This document shows, one piece after another, positions 17,031-25,993 of a stretch of 64,000 bases of DNA (position 1 is its first letter; every line of letters begins with the position of its first letter). A program made the position numbers and the translations under genes. The stretch covers positions 1,550,001 to 1,614,000 of the forward strand of contig NZ_CP147841.1 in assembly GCF_037335815.1 (NCBI RefSeq), read 5' to 3'. The stretch is from Salinirubellus litoreus (lineage in GTDB: Archaea > Halobacteriota > Halobacteria > Halobacteriales > Haloarculaceae). The notes beneath the pieces are model-generated. The model had not been told where the DNA came from. It was given only the letters and a program-made list of their open reading frames with translations, and made no database searches.

Positions 17031-17450
17031 TCAGTCGCCGGCTCCGTAGAGCGCCGCGAGGCACTCGTCGATGAACCCCGGGACGCAGATCTCGTTGCCC
17101 GCCCGGATCTTGATTATGAGCCCGTCGGCATCCGAGAGGTAGACGTGGACGGCCGTCGCGCGCTCGTGCTGGAGCACGAGGCTGCAGGCGTGGCCGAGGT
17201 GGGTGTACACCTCCTCGACGTACGGGCGGTTGAACAGCGCGATCGATCGGTGGACGACGACGTCGAACTCGTGGTTCGAGAGCTCGGTCTTCAGGTCCTC
17301 GCGGATGTACCGGACGTCGTACCGGTAGCTGTCGGTGTTGAACGACGCGATCCACCGCAGGTCGTCCTCGTAGCGCTCCAGCAGGAACGCGACGAGTGCG
17401 TCGTAGTCGGGCTTGCGTCCGTTCGTGTCGATGTGGGTGTCAGTGCTCAT
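17031..17450 (-). CDS. Uncharacterised haloarchaeal protein (139 aa, DUF7522-like)
   Basis: A soluble alpha/beta protein without cysteine motifs; it contains YDALVAFLLERYEDDLRWIA and a late strand HVYLSDADGLIIKI. It resembles a small haloarchaeal family of unknown function (possibly DUF7522), but I am not certain. It starts 25 bases after the last Mrp-like gene on the same strand and may be the tail of that operon. It is followed by a short gap to the Lrp regulator. Confidence 0.65.
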   Translation of the reverse strand: MSTDTHIDTNGRKPDYDALVAFLLERYEDDLRWIASFNTDSYRYDVRYIREDLKTELSNHEFDVVVHRSIALFNRPYVEEVYTHLGHACSLVLQHERATAVHVYLSDADGLIIKIRAGNEICVPGFIDECLAALYGAGD

Positions 17451-17475
17451 GATTTCGTGGTGTAGTGGTGGTTGT

Positions 17476-19161
17476 TCATCCGAACTGTGCGATCAGCAGG
17501 ACCACCCCGAGGCCGGCACCGACGACCAGCAGGGCGGTCCCGATGGCCGACTCGGCGGTCGCGGGGTCGTCGCGGTCGAGGAGCGATGCGACGGCGGCGC
17601 TCGCGCTCGCCAGCGCGCTCGTCGACCGCCGCCCGGCCCCGGCCGCCAGCCCGGCGGCGAGGCGGGCGAGGCGGAACGCCCCGGGGTGGACCAACCGGTC
17701 GACGTCGACGCTCGGAAGCCGCGAGAGCGGGCCGCGCAGGGCGACGAAGCCGACGACCCCCGCGAGGGTGACCGCGGCGGCCTTCGTCAGCTCGCTCGTC
17801 GCGTAGGGGTCGAACCCGCCGCTCCCCCCGGGGAGGAGCCCGAACAGGAGCTCCGGCGCGAGGCCGAACGCGACGCTCGGGACCGCCGCGACGACGAGGA
17901 CGGCTGACAGCGCCGGGCGCGAGGGCCGGACCTCGATCGGCTTCGGCGGAACGCGGACGAACGCGTAGTAGCCGAACTTCGCGAACGACAGCACCGTCCC
18001 GACGCCGGCGAGGACGAGCGACCACCAGACGAGGTCCGCCCAGGGACCGGTCCCCTCGATGGACTTGAGGACGAGCCCCTTGCTGACGAACCCGGAGAAT
18101 CCGGGGACGCCCGAGATGGCCAGCGCCGCGACGAGGAACGCCGCGAACGTCAGTGGCATCCGCCGGCCGAGCCCCCCGAGATCCTTCAGAGACCCTGTTC
18201 CGACCCGGTAGACCAGTGCGCCGGCCACCATGAACAGCAGCCCCTTGTAGAGGACGTGCGTCGAGAGGTGGGCGACGGCGCCCGAGGTGGCGAGTGCGGT
18301 CCCGACGCCGACCGCGGCGACCATGTACCCCACCTGCGAGACGATGTGGTACGACAGCAGCCGCCGGGCGTCGGTCTGGAGCACCGCCATCCAGACGGCG
18401 TACAGCGCCATCGCCGCGCCCATCCCGGCGACCAGCACGTGGCCGTCGGGGACGACACGGACGAGGGCGTAGACCGCCGCCTTCGTGGTGAAGCCCGCGA
18501 GGACGACGCTGGCGGCGACGTGGGGCCGCGGGTAGGTGTCGGGCACCCAGTAGTGCAGGCCGACGAATCCGAGGTTGACGCCGACGCCGAGCACCCCGAG
18601 TACTGTCGGGAGGCCGTCGGCGAGCCCCCCCACGATGAGGAAGTCGCCGACCGCCGTGTAGTGCAGCGCGACGGCCGCGACGAGCAGCGTCCCGCCGAGC
18701 AGGTGGTAGACGGCGTACCTGAACGCCGGACGGACGGCGTCGCCGCCGTGGTGCCAGACGAGCACCGTCGCGGTGACGGCCATCAGCTCCCACGCCACCA
18801 GGAGGGTGAGCCAGTCGCCCGCGAGTACGGCGGCCATCGAGGCACCCATGTACGCGAGGGCGTACGCGTTCGTCCTGGCGTCGGCGTCGGTCGCGTACGC
18901 GTAGGCGACACCGAGCGCCGCGACAGAGCCGAACACCGCCGCCACGGGCCTCGTGAGGCCGTCGATCCGGAGGAGCGTCTGCTCGAACCCGAGCGGGGCG
19001 ACCGCGAGGGCCGTCCCGGCGGGCGCGAGCAGCACCCAGGGGACGGTCAGCGCGGTCAGCACGACGCCGACCGCGTAGCCCGCCCTGCGGGGAGCGACCA
19101 GCGCCACCGCGGCGGCGACCAGCAGCGCGACCCACGGCGGGACCGCGAGGAGTTCGTTCAT
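17476..19161 (-). CDS. Mrp antiporter D-like subunit (third copy)
   Basis: 561 residues, about 14 or more membrane helices. It belongs to the MrpA/MrpD/NuoL-M-N family of proton-channel subunits. The Glu of the VAWELMAVTATVLVW helix is present, but the usual Lys before the PLHAW-type motif is changed: the segment reads NLGFVGLHYWVPDTY. A later channel stretch with ISGVPGFSGFVSKG is normal. The ATG overlaps the previous stop (ATGA). It closes the antiporter operon. Whether it pumps ions or is a structural copy cannot be told. Confidence 0.88.
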   Translation of the reverse strand: MNELLAVPPWVALLVAAAVALVAPRRAGYAVGVVLTALTVPWVLLAPAGTALAVAPLGFEQTLLRIDGLTRPVAAVFGSVAALGVAYAYATDADARTNAYALAYMGASMAAVLAGDWLTLLVAWELMAVTATVLVWHHGGDAVRPAFRYAVYHLLGGTLLVAAVALHYTAVGDFLIVGGLADGLPTVLGVLGVGVNLGFVGLHYWVPDTYPRPHVAASVVLAGFTTKAAVYALVRVVPDGHVLVAGMGAAMALYAVWMAVLQTDARRLLSYHIVSQVGYMVAAVGVGTALATSGAVAHLSTHVLYKGLLFMVAGALVYRVGTGSLKDLGGLGRRMPLTFAAFLVAALAISGVPGFSGFVSKGLVLKSIEGTGPWADLVWWSLVLAGVGTVLSFAKFGYYAFVRVPPKPIEVRPSRPALSAVLVVAAVPSVAFGLAPELLFGLLPGGSGGFDPYATSELTKAAAVTLAGVVGFVALRGPLSRLPSVDVDRLVHPGAFRLARLAAGLAAGAGRRSTSALASASAAVASLLDRDDPATAESAIGTALLVVGAGLGVVLLIAQFG

Positions 19162-20753
19162 CCGAACACCTCCGCGACGGCCGTCTCGGCCAGCTCCCAG
19201 AACGGGAGTGCGGTGGGGACGACCCCCAGCACCACCGCCATCCCGACGGTGAACAGCACCGGGAGGAGCAGGGCCGGGACGGCCTCGCTCGCGGGGGTGC
19301 GGTGCTCCCACGCCGTCGAGCGGGCGTAGCCGCCGTCGGCCGCCGCCGGGACGCGGGCACTCCCGCTCCCGCCAGCGCCGCCCTCGGGGCGGTCGTGCGG
19401 CGGGGCGAACGGGTGCCGGCTGGCCGGCGTCGACCGGTCGCGGCGGCCGAAGAACGCCGCGTAGACGACCGGCCAGAAGTACAACAGTTTCAGCACGCCC
19501 GCGACGAGGAACGCCGCGACGAACGCCGGGTGGACGCTCTCGGCGGCCCCGAGGACGAGGTGGAACTTGCTGACGAAGCCGGCCACGAGCGGGAAACCGA
19601 CGAGCCCGGCGGCGGCGACCGCGAACGCGGTCATCGTCGCCGGGAGGCGTCGCCCAATGCCAGCCATGTCGGAGACGTACTTCTCGCCCGTCTCGACGTA
19701 GACCAGCCCCGCGGCGAAGAACAGCGTGATCTTCATGAACGCGTGGGCGACCACGTGCAGGAGCGCGCCGAACGCCGCCAGCGGCGTCAGGAGCGTCACC
19801 CCGAGGACGATGTACGAGAGCTGGCTGATCGTCGAGTAGGCCAGCCCGGCCTTGAGGTTGTCCTGCCGGAGACCCACGAGGGCCGCGAACACCATCGTGA
19901 CGGCGGCGGCGGCCGCGAGGGGGAGCGCCACGCCGAGATCGCTCGCCGCGTCGGGGCCGAAGACGTACAGCACCGAGCGGGTCACGGCGAACGCGCCGCT
20001 CTTGACGACGGCGACGGCGTGGAGCAGACCCGACACCGGCGTCGGCGCGACCATCGCGGTCGGAAGCCACGCGTGGAGCGGGACGACGGCGGCCTTCACG
20101 CCGAACCCGACGACGAGCAGGCCGAACGCCGCCCGGCCGAGCGTCGGGTCGGCCGTCAACCCCCCGAGCCCGCCGGGAACGAACCCGAGGGTGCCGGCGA
20201 GGAGGCCGACGAGCAGGATGCCGCCGAAGGCGAGCACGCCGCCGCCGAGCGTGTACGCGAGGTACGTCCGACCGGCGGCGCGGGCCTCCCCGGTCCCCGC
20301 GTGGACGACCAGCGGGTAGGTCGCCAGCGTGAGCAGTTCGTAGAACACGAACAGCGTCAGCAGGTCCGCGGCGAGGGCGACGCCCATCGTGGCGGCGATG
20401 CTGGCGGCGAACGCGGCGAAGTACCGCGTCTGTCCACCCTCTCCGAGCCCGCGCATGTAGCCGATACTGTAGACGCTGGTGGCGGTCCAGAGGGTGGCCG
20501 CCAGCAGCGCGAACAGCAGGCCGGCGGCGTCGGCCCGGAGCGCTAGGTCGACCCCCGCGAGCGAGCCGAGCGGCGTGACCTGGGTGTCCGGCGAGCGGAC
20601 CATCACCGCGACGACGGCGAGCGTGCCGACGGTGGCGAGTAGCGTCCAGGCCTCTCGGAGATTCGGGCGGGCGCTCGAGGCCAGGATGGGCGGTATCGCG
20701 AGCACCGGGACGAGCACCGCGAGCAGCGGCAGCAGGGAGACGACGTCGGTCAT
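19158..20753 (-). CDS. Mrp antiporter D-like subunit (second copy)
   Basis: 531 residues, 14 or so helices. Channel residues are in place: Glu in FVFYELLTLATYPLV, Lys in GVKAAVVPLHAWLPTAM and the second Lys in VVKSGAF. A hydrophilic Gly/Pro/Arg-rich loop (about residues 425-475, beginning FFGRRDRSTPASRHPF) interrupts the C-terminal helices. I use the ATG that overlaps the previous stop rather than the GTG two codons upstream. Of the three D-like genes this one most resembles the MrpA N-terminal module, which is otherwise missing from the operon. Confidence 0.88.
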   Translation of the reverse strand: MTDVVSLLPLLAVLVPVLAIPPILASSARPNLREAWTLLATVGTLAVVAVMVRSPDTQVTPLGSLAGVDLALRADAAGLLFALLAATLWTATSVYSIGYMRGLGEGGQTRYFAAFAASIAATMGVALAADLLTLFVFYELLTLATYPLVVHAGTGEARAAGRTYLAYTLGGGVLAFGGILLVGLLAGTLGFVPGGLGGLTADPTLGRAAFGLLVVGFGVKAAVVPLHAWLPTAMVAPTPVSGLLHAVAVVKSGAFAVTRSVLYVFGPDAASDLGVALPLAAAAAVTMVFAALVGLRQDNLKAGLAYSTISQLSYIVLGVTLLTPLAAFGALLHVVAHAFMKITLFFAAGLVYVETGEKYVSDMAGIGRRLPATMTAFAVAAAGLVGFPLVAGFVSKFHLVLGAAESVHPAFVAAFLVAGVLKLLYFWPVVYAAFFGRRDRSTPASRHPFAPPHDRPEGGAGGSGSARVPAAADGGYARSTAWEHRTPASEAVPALLLPVLFTVGMAVVLGVVPTALPFWELAETAVAEVFG

Positions 20754-22225
20754 AGCCACCCCTCCACGACGGGGGCGAACCAGTCCGCCAGCGCCGTCGA
20801 CGCCAGCCCGAGCGCGACGACGAGGGCCGCGGCCACGAGGACCACGGCGAGGGCCGACCGGTCGCTACGACCGCCGTCGGTCGCGGCCGGCGGCGAACCG
20901 GTGGGGGTCGACGATCCGCCACCGAGGTAGCACCGCTCGACGAGTCGACCGGCGTACGCCAGCGAGAGCATCGTGCTCGCGACGACGACCGCCGCGACGG
21001 CCCAGGAGCCGGCCTCAATGGCCCCGAGCGCGAGATACCACTTCGCCGCGAATCCGACGGTGGGCGGGAGGCCGACCAGGCTCACCGCGAGGACGGCGAC
21101 GGCGGCGGCGTGGGCCGGCGACCGCCGCGCGATGCCGGCGTACTCCTCGACCGTTCGAGCGCCGAACTCGTGGGCGATCGTCCCCACGGCGACGAACAGG
21201 CCGCCCTTCGCGACGGCGTGGCCGACCAGCGCCAGGAGCGCGCCGACCAGCGCCGTCGGGGAGGCCAGGCCGACCCCGAGGCCGACGAGGCCGAACTGCG
21301 AGACCGACGAGTATGCCAGCAGCCGGCGGACGTCGGTCTCGCGGAGCGCGAGCACCCCGCCGGCGAGGACGCTGACGGCCGCGGCCGCGAGCAGGACCGT
21401 CCGGACCACCGGAACGGCCTCGAAGAACGCCGGCGTGAACACCCCGTAGGTGAGACGGACCAGCGCGTAGGCCGCCACCGTGGAGCCGAGCGCGGCGAGC
21501 AGCGCGGCGACGGCCGGCGGGGCGCTCGCGTAGGCGTCGGGCTTCCAGGCGTGGAGCGGGAACAGCGCCAGCTTCACGCCGAGGCCGACCGCCATCAGGG
21601 CGAACGCGGCGACGACGAGCGTCGAGCCATACCCGGCGGCCGCCAGCGCGGGCGCGAGGTCGGCCATCGCGAGCGTGCCCGTTGCGACGAAGGCGTAGCC
21701 GACGCCGAGCAGGTAGAGCGTCGCCCCCACGGTCCCGACGAGGAGGTACTTGAGGGCCGCGAGCGCGGCGTCAGCCCCCCGGGCGTGAGCGACCAGCGCG
21801 TACGCCGCCAACCCCGAGATCTCGAGGAAGACGTAGAGGTTGAACACGTCGGCCGTGACGACCACACCGGTGAGCCCGGCGGTCAGCAGCAGCCACAGGC
21901 CGTAGTAGGGGCCGCTCTCGACCGTCCGGTCGGAGAGGACCCCCCCGAGCCCGGCAAGCGCCACGAGCAGGACCATCGCGGCGGTCAGCCGGTCGGCGAA
22001 CAGCCCGATGCCGAACGCAGCCGGGATGCCGCCCACGACGTAGACGATGGAACCCTCGGTGGCGACGAACCAGGCGAGGACGCCCGCGAGTCCGACCTGC
22101 GCGGTCAGGGTGAGCGTCGTCGCTCCCCGGGCGATCCGCGGGTAGCGCGGGGCGAGGAACACCGGTAGCACCGCCGCCAGGAGTGGAAGCGCGACCAGGA
22201 GCGGGAGCAGATCGCCGGCGTTCAT
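20750..22225 (-). CDS. Mrp antiporter subunit D (first copy)
   Basis: 491 residues with about 14 helices, the standard MrpD size. It has Glu in YVFLEISGLAAYALV and Lys in GVKLALFPLHAWKPDAYASA, the paired charged residues that carry protons, and SLVGLPPTVGFAAKWYL near the end. Start and stop overlap both neighbours by four bases. With MrpC just before it, this is the most canonical D subunit of the operon. Confidence 0.9.
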   Translation of the reverse strand: MNAGDLLPLLVALPLLAAVLPVFLAPRYPRIARGATTLTLTAQVGLAGVLAWFVATEGSIVYVVGGIPAAFGIGLFADRLTAAMVLLVALAGLGGVLSDRTVESGPYYGLWLLLTAGLTGVVVTADVFNLYVFLEISGLAAYALVAHARGADAALAALKYLLVGTVGATLYLLGVGYAFVATGTLAMADLAPALAAAGYGSTLVVAAFALMAVGLGVKLALFPLHAWKPDAYASAPPAVAALLAALGSTVAAYALVRLTYGVFTPAFFEAVPVVRTVLLAAAAVSVLAGGVLALRETDVRRLLAYSSVSQFGLVGLGVGLASPTALVGALLALVGHAVAKGGLFVAVGTIAHEFGARTVEEYAGIARRSPAHAAAVAVLAVSLVGLPPTVGFAAKWYLALGAIEAGSWAVAAVVVASTMLSLAYAGRLVERCYLGGGSSTPTGSPPAATDGGRSDRSALAVVLVAAALVVALGLASTALADWFAPVVEGWL

Positions 22226-22626
22226 GGCGATCCCTCCGTGGGCTCCGGTTCGGACACTCGACGCGCCTCCGCGCGGATCTCGCGGATGACGTCCTCGCGG
22301 AGCGTGCCGTACTCGTCGTAGAGCCGCACGACCAGCGCCAGCGCCACTCCCGTCACGCTGACCCCGACCACGATGGCCGTCAGGATGAGCACGTGCGGAA
22401 GCGGGTTGACGAAGGGACCCTCGCCGACGAGCAGCGGGGTCCGGCCGTCGACGCGGTACGCGCTCGTGACGAAGAACAGGAACACCCCGGTCTGGAGGAT
22501 GTTCAGGCCGACGACCTTCTTCACGAGGTTCTCGTCGTCGACGAGGACGAACAGTCCGATGCCGACGAGCAGTGCGTAGACGGCGTGGGCGAACCAGCCG
22601 TCGAGGGCGAACGGGAGCTCAGTCAT
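22222..22626 (-). CDS. mrpC: Mrp antiporter subunit C (NuoK-like)
   Basis: 134 residues with three membrane helices. NLVKKVVGLNILQTGVFLF and the PHVLILTAIVVGVSVTGVAL helix match MrpC/NuoK, including the buried Asp/Glu-free form usual in Mrp. I start at the ATG giving MTELPFALDG; it lies eight bases inside the end of mrpB. The C-terminal 35 residues form a charged cytoplasmic tail. Confidence 0.9.
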   Translation of the reverse strand: MTELPFALDGWFAHAVYALLVGIGLFVLVDDENLVKKVVGLNILQTGVFLFFVTSAYRVDGRTPLLVGEGPFVNPLPHVLILTAIVVGVSVTGVALALVVRLYDEYGTLREDVIREIRAEARRVSEPEPTEGSP

Positions 22627-23134
22627 CGACGGCCACCTCCGTGGCGGGTCCGAGACCGCCGATCGGGTCATCGACCTCTCCCTGGACCGCGTCCCCGGAC
22701 GTCTCGGGCTCCTCGTACCCGTCCGCGATGCGGACGAAGAGGACGACGACGACGGCCGCCACCGTCGCGCCGATGCCGACCTCGATGGCCTCGGTGGCGT
22801 ACACCGTCGCCTTCGGTATCGGGAGGACGTCGAGCTGGAGGAACGCCCCGTCGAGGGCGACCCCGGCCAGCGCGACGGCCCCGAAGACGAGCGGGCCGGC
22901 GGCGACGAGCGCCGCCAGCACCCGGCGGTCGAGCCAGGCGGCGGTCCGCCGGATGCCGAGCGCGAATGCCACGGTGACGACCATCGCGGCGGCGACGACC
23001 CCGCCCTGGAACCCGCCGCCCACGGAGCTCGTCCCGTGGAACAGCGTGAACAGCCCGTAGGTGAGCACGAACGGGGCGAGCAGGCGCACCGTCGTCGTGA
23101 CCACCGGACTGTCGGTGTACGGTTCCCGGGTCAT
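22619..23134 (-). CDS. mrpB: Mrp antiporter subunit B
   Basis: 171 residues, four helices. The MnhB signature is clear: FVLTYGLFTLFHGTSSVGGG followed by FQGGVVAAA. A hydrophilic tail of about 40 residues ends the protein. Its ATG overlaps the stop of the DUF4040 gene (ATGA) and its end overlaps mrpC by eight bases, so the operon is tightly coupled. Confidence 0.92.
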   Translation of the reverse strand: MTREPYTDSPVVTTTVRLLAPFVLTYGLFTLFHGTSSVGGGFQGGVVAAAMVVTVAFALGIRRTAAWLDRRVLAALVAAGPLVFGAVALAGVALDGAFLQLDVLPIPKATVYATEAIEVGIGATVAAVVVVLFVRIADGYEEPETSGDAVQGEVDDPIGGLGPATEVAVDD

Positions 23135-23682
23135 GCCAGGGTCTCCCGGCCGAGGACGGCCAGCACGGCGACGGCGGCGGCGAACACCACGGCCACCTCG
23201 CCGAAGGTGTCGAACCCGCGGTAGACGACGAGCACCGCGGTCACGGCGTTGTCGACCCCGCGGTCCGTGGCGTCGGTCAGGTAGTAGTCGGCGACCGGGC
23301 CGAACGCGGCCGTCTCGCTCGCGCCGACGGCCGGGAGCGCCGGTACGGTCGCGAGCAACCCGAGGGTGACCGCGCCGGCGACCAGCACCGAACGGGGACG
23401 CACGCTCCGCCGATCGACCAGCCCCCCGTCGTCGGCCGGGCGGACGGTCCGGCTGATGGCGAGCAGGAACAGGGCAGTGGTGACGCCCGCGCCGACGGCG
23501 GCCTCCGTGAGCCCGACGTCCGGGGCCCGGTAGACGACCCAGAGCGCCGCGAGCCCGAGGCTGTAGGCGGCGAAGACGACGACCGCGGTGAGCACGTCGC
23601 GGACGATCGCGGTGAGCAGGGCCACCGTCAGGACGAACGCGAGCAGGACCGCGGAGAGGGCGGCCTCCAGCACGAGCGTCAT
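23131..23682 (-). CDS. DUF4040 protein: MrpA C-terminal / MbhD-MbhE-like subunit
   Basis: 183 residues, about five helices. The first half has the DUF4040 pattern (TAVVVFAAYSLGLAALWVVY, then APDVGLTEAAVGAGVTTALF); the second half ends RGFDTFGEVAVVFAAAVAVL, the MbhE-like end of MrpA. So the C-terminal part of bacterial MrpA is a separate gene here, as in other archaeal Mrp and Mbh clusters. The ATG giving MTLVLEAAL overlaps the mrpG stop. Confidence 0.87.
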   Translation of the reverse strand: MTLVLEAALSAVLLAFVLTVALLTAIVRDVLTAVVVFAAYSLGLAALWVVYRAPDVGLTEAAVGAGVTTALFLLAISRTVRPADDGGLVDRRSVRPRSVLVAGAVTLGLLATVPALPAVGASETAAFGPVADYYLTDATDRGVDNAVTAVLVVYRGFDTFGEVAVVFAAAVAVLAVLGRETLA

Positions 23683-24050
23683 CGAGACCCCTCCGTGTCC
23701 TCCGTCCCGTCGGAAAGGGCTGGCCCGAACCCGCCGTCGGGCAGTGGGGTGTCCCGGACCCACGGTTCGATGCCCGCGTCTGCGGCCGACCGGACGACCG
23801 CGTGGGCCGCGGTCGGGCCCGTCACGAGCACGAACAGCGCGAGCAGGGCGAGCTTCAGCGTCTCGCCGGGGCCGAACGCGACGGCCGCCGCGGCGATGGC
23901 CAGCAGCGCCCCGAGCGTCTCGCTCTTCGAGGCCGCGTGGGCTCGCGCGTAGACGTCCGGGAGCCGGTAGAACCCCACGACCGCCACGAGCGAGAAGACG
24001 ACGCTCGCCGCGACCAGCCCGACGACGGCGACCGTCACGAGCGCGCTCAC
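23679..24050 (-). CDS. mrpG: Mrp antiporter subunit G
   Basis: 123 residues, three helices; GFYRLPDVYARAHAASKSETLG is the PhaG/MnhG signature (quoted to 20 residues: GFYRLPDVYARAHAASKSET). It starts with GTG that overlaps the mrpF stop (GTGA). The hydrophilic tail of about 35 residues is acidic, as expected for a halophile. Confidence 0.92.
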   Translation of the reverse strand: MSALVTVAVVGLVAASVVFSLVAVVGFYRLPDVYARAHAASKSETLGALLAIAAAAVAFGPGETLKLALLALFVLVTGPTAAHAVVRSAADAGIEPWVRDTPLPDGGFGPALSDGTEDTEGSR

Positions 24051-24337
24051 AGCACCCCTCCGCGCTCGATGCTGAACTTCGAGAGCCCGACCGAGAGCAG
24101 GAAGTTCAGCAGCGCGTAGACGAGCGCCACGTCGAGGAACCCCGGTTCGCCGAGAGCCGCGCCGACGAGCGCGAGGACGACCACCGTGGTCGTCCCGAGG
24201 ACGTTCACCGCGACCACGCGGTCGTGGACGGTGGGACCGACGACGATTCGACCGAGCAGGACGGCGGCGAGGCCGGCGAGCAGCGTCGCTCCGCCGAGGA
24301 GCACGTCCGCGAGGAGCGGGTCCGGAACGTCGGTCAT
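24047..24337 (-). CDS. mrpF: Mrp antiporter subunit F
   Basis: 96 residues with three helices; GPTVHDRVVAVNVLGTTTVV is the MnhF signature around the conserved Asp-Arg. It overlaps mrpE upstream and mrpG downstream by four bases each. Confidence 0.92.
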   Translation of the reverse strand: MTDVPDPLLADVLLGGATLLAGLAAVLLGRIVVGPTVHDRVVAVNVLGTTTVVVLALVGAALGEPGFLDVALVYALLNFLLSVGLSKFSIERGGVL

Positions 24338-25290
24338 CGACCCCCTCCGTCGGGTCGGGGACCGGGCTCGCCCATCACGAACTCGACGGCCCGGGCGAGC
24401 GAGCCGGCCTCCAGGTCGGCCCGGCTCCCCGCGGTCAGGGCGTGCACGACGAGTTCGTCGTCGGTGATGTCGACGGTCAGCGTCCCGGGGGTGAGCGTGA
24501 TGCTGTTCGCCAGCAGTGCCCGTGTCACCCGTCCCTCGGGGACGGGGAGGCGGACGACCGACGGCTCGATGGGGAGCCCGGGGTGGAGCACGACGTAGGC
24601 CATCGCGAGGTTCGCGCGGACGACCGCGTAGAGCAGGTACGGGAGGAAGACGACCGCTCTGAGCATCCGACCGACGGTTGCCACGGTGGGATCGGTCTCG
24701 AGCGTGACGCGGGAGAGCACGGCCGCGACGACGGCGGCGCTGACCACCCCGGTCACGAGGTCGAAGGGGTCGGTTGGATCCCCCAGCGCGAGGTAGAAGG
24801 CCAGCGCCAGCCCGAACGTGGTCGCGGTTCGGCGGGGGGTCCAGGGGAACGCGATCGGCGGCCGACGGACGCTACGCCCGGTCGGGGCCGGCTCGACGGC
24901 GATGTCCCGCCCGAGCGAGGCGATCGCGTCCCCGACCACACCCGGAGTGAACTCGTCCAGTTCCGGCGAGAGGACGACCCGGGTCGTCGCCGGGGGCAGG
25001 GCAGCGACGAGAGCCGTAACCCGTGCCGTGGCGTCCGCGCCGGCGACCGGCAGGGGCGCGACATCGACCGTTAGCCGTCCGAGGGACTCGCCCGCGAGGC
25101 CGTCCCGGATGCGTTCGACGAGCGCCTCCGCGGCGGGTCGGGGGAGCGCATCCTCGCCCGCACCGACGGCCACCAGGAACCGCGCGGAGACCGGGCCCTC
25201 CTGGGCCGCATCCCGGGCCTCGCGGAGGGTGTACTGTACGACGTCCCGGAGTCTGCCCCGGTCGCCGACGATCGCGACCAGATCGGTCAC
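24334..25290 (-). CDS. mrpE: Mrp antiporter subunit E with N-terminal extension
   Basis: 318 residues from a GTG preceded by GGAGGGG at Shine-Dalgarno distance; an ATG 11 codons upstream is an alternative. The last 160 residues are MnhE (helices near the middle, then NSITLTPGTLTVDI and VHALTAG). The first 140 residues are an extra soluble domain beginning VTDLVAIVGDRGRLRDVVQY that looks Usp-like and is not part of bacterial MrpE. It is the first gene of the antiporter operon. Confidence 0.88.
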   Translation of the reverse strand: MTDLVAIVGDRGRLRDVVQYTLREARDAAQEGPVSARFLVAVGAGEDALPRPAAEALVERIRDGLAGESLGRLTVDVAPLPVAGADATARVTALVAALPPATTRVVLSPELDEFTPGVVGDAIASLGRDIAVEPAPTGRSVRRPPIAFPWTPRRTATTFGLALAFYLALGDPTDPFDLVTGVVSAAVVAAVLSRVTLETDPTVATVGRMLRAVVFLPYLLYAVVRANLAMAYVVLHPGLPIEPSVVRLPVPEGRVTRALLANSITLTPGTLTVDITDDELVVHALTAGSRADLEAGSLARAVEFVMGEPGPRPDGGGR

Positions 25291-25345
25291 GATCCCCCTC
25301 CAGCGGGGGCCGACCACGCGCATCGAGCTGCTAAACGGGCATTCA

Positions 25346-25411
25346 TTACCAACTCGGTAAAAGATACACACTATATTTACCGTTTCGGTTAATTCTTGGG
25401 CAAAGTTTATC
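25346..25411. promoter_or_regulatory. Divergent promoter region between mrpE and trkA-N with two palindromes
   Basis: Two inverted repeats lie between the divergent starts: TTACC-AACTC-GGTAA at 25346-25360 and the near-palindrome TTACCG-TTT-CGGTTAA at 25377-25392. Their centres are about 31 bases apart, three helical turns. An AAATATAG-type TATA for mrpE lies between them, and AGTTTATC at 25405-25411 is placed 27 bases before the trkA-N ATG. The layout suggests one regulator controlling both units. Confidence 0.55.
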
Positions 25412-25434
25412 GTTTCATGTCACTCAGTGCTCGT

Positions 25435-25992
25435 ATGGCTATCAGACGCCGGGGCACCTCGGACAGTACCGAGCCGGATTCGTGGGCGAAGCAGCTGGCG
25501 ACGGTGATGGACGGAACGGGGACCGAGAGGGGAGTCGACGACGGTCGACACCGGGACGAGAACCGCGTCCTAGTAGTCGGCGGCGGACAGGTCGGCCGGC
25601 GGATCGCCGAGGGGCTCGCGACGACCCACCACGTCCACCACGTGGACGCGGACCCGAACGTAGTCCGGACGGAGGCGTACGGGACGAGCCACGCACCCGA
25701 CCTCACGAGCCCGGCGGCGATGGCGAGGATCGGAATCACGGCAGAGGACGTCGCCGTCGTGGCTACCGGGCTCGACGCCCGGAACCTCCTGGTGGTCCAG
25801 CAGCTCCGGACCCGGTTCGGCGTCGAGCGGCTCCTCGTCGTCGTCGAGGACCCCCGCAACCGCGAGGCGCTCGATCTCCCCGGCGTGACGGTCGTCTGCG
25901 CCGGGACGGTGCTATCGGAGGCGGTCGACTCGGCCGTCCTCGATAGCGACGAGGGGAACGTCGGAGAGGACGCTCCGGCGGCCACCGACTGA
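25435..25992 (+). CDS. TrkA-N domain protein (NAD-binding potassium transport regulator)
   Basis: 185 residues. A Rossmann NAD-binding domain (about 48-170) has RVLVVGGGQVGRRIAEGLA and HHVDADPNVV; a TrkA-C domain is missing. I choose the ATG giving MAIRRRGTSDS because a TATA centred 27 bases upstream fits a leaderless mRNA; other starts lie up to 13 codons upstream. It is divergent from the Mrp operon and is followed one base later by the start of a truncated permease, so it probably once gated or partnered that transporter. Confidence 0.85.
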   Translation: MAIRRRGTSDSTEPDSWAKQLATVMDGTGTERGVDDGRHRDENRVLVVGGGQVGRRIAEGLATTHHVHHVDADPNVVRTEAYGTSHAPDLTSPAAMARIGITAEDVAVVATGLDARNLLVVQQLRTRFGVERLLVVVEDPRNREALDLPGVTVVCAGTVLSEAVDSAVLDSDEGNVGEDAPAATD

Positions 25993-25993
25993 G

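Noticed and set aside
17476..21018. 1180-codon minus frame spanning two Mrp genes
   Set aside because: The first half is an Arg/Pro-rich shadow of the middle Mrp-like gene; the true start of the last gene is the ATG that overlaps the previous stop.
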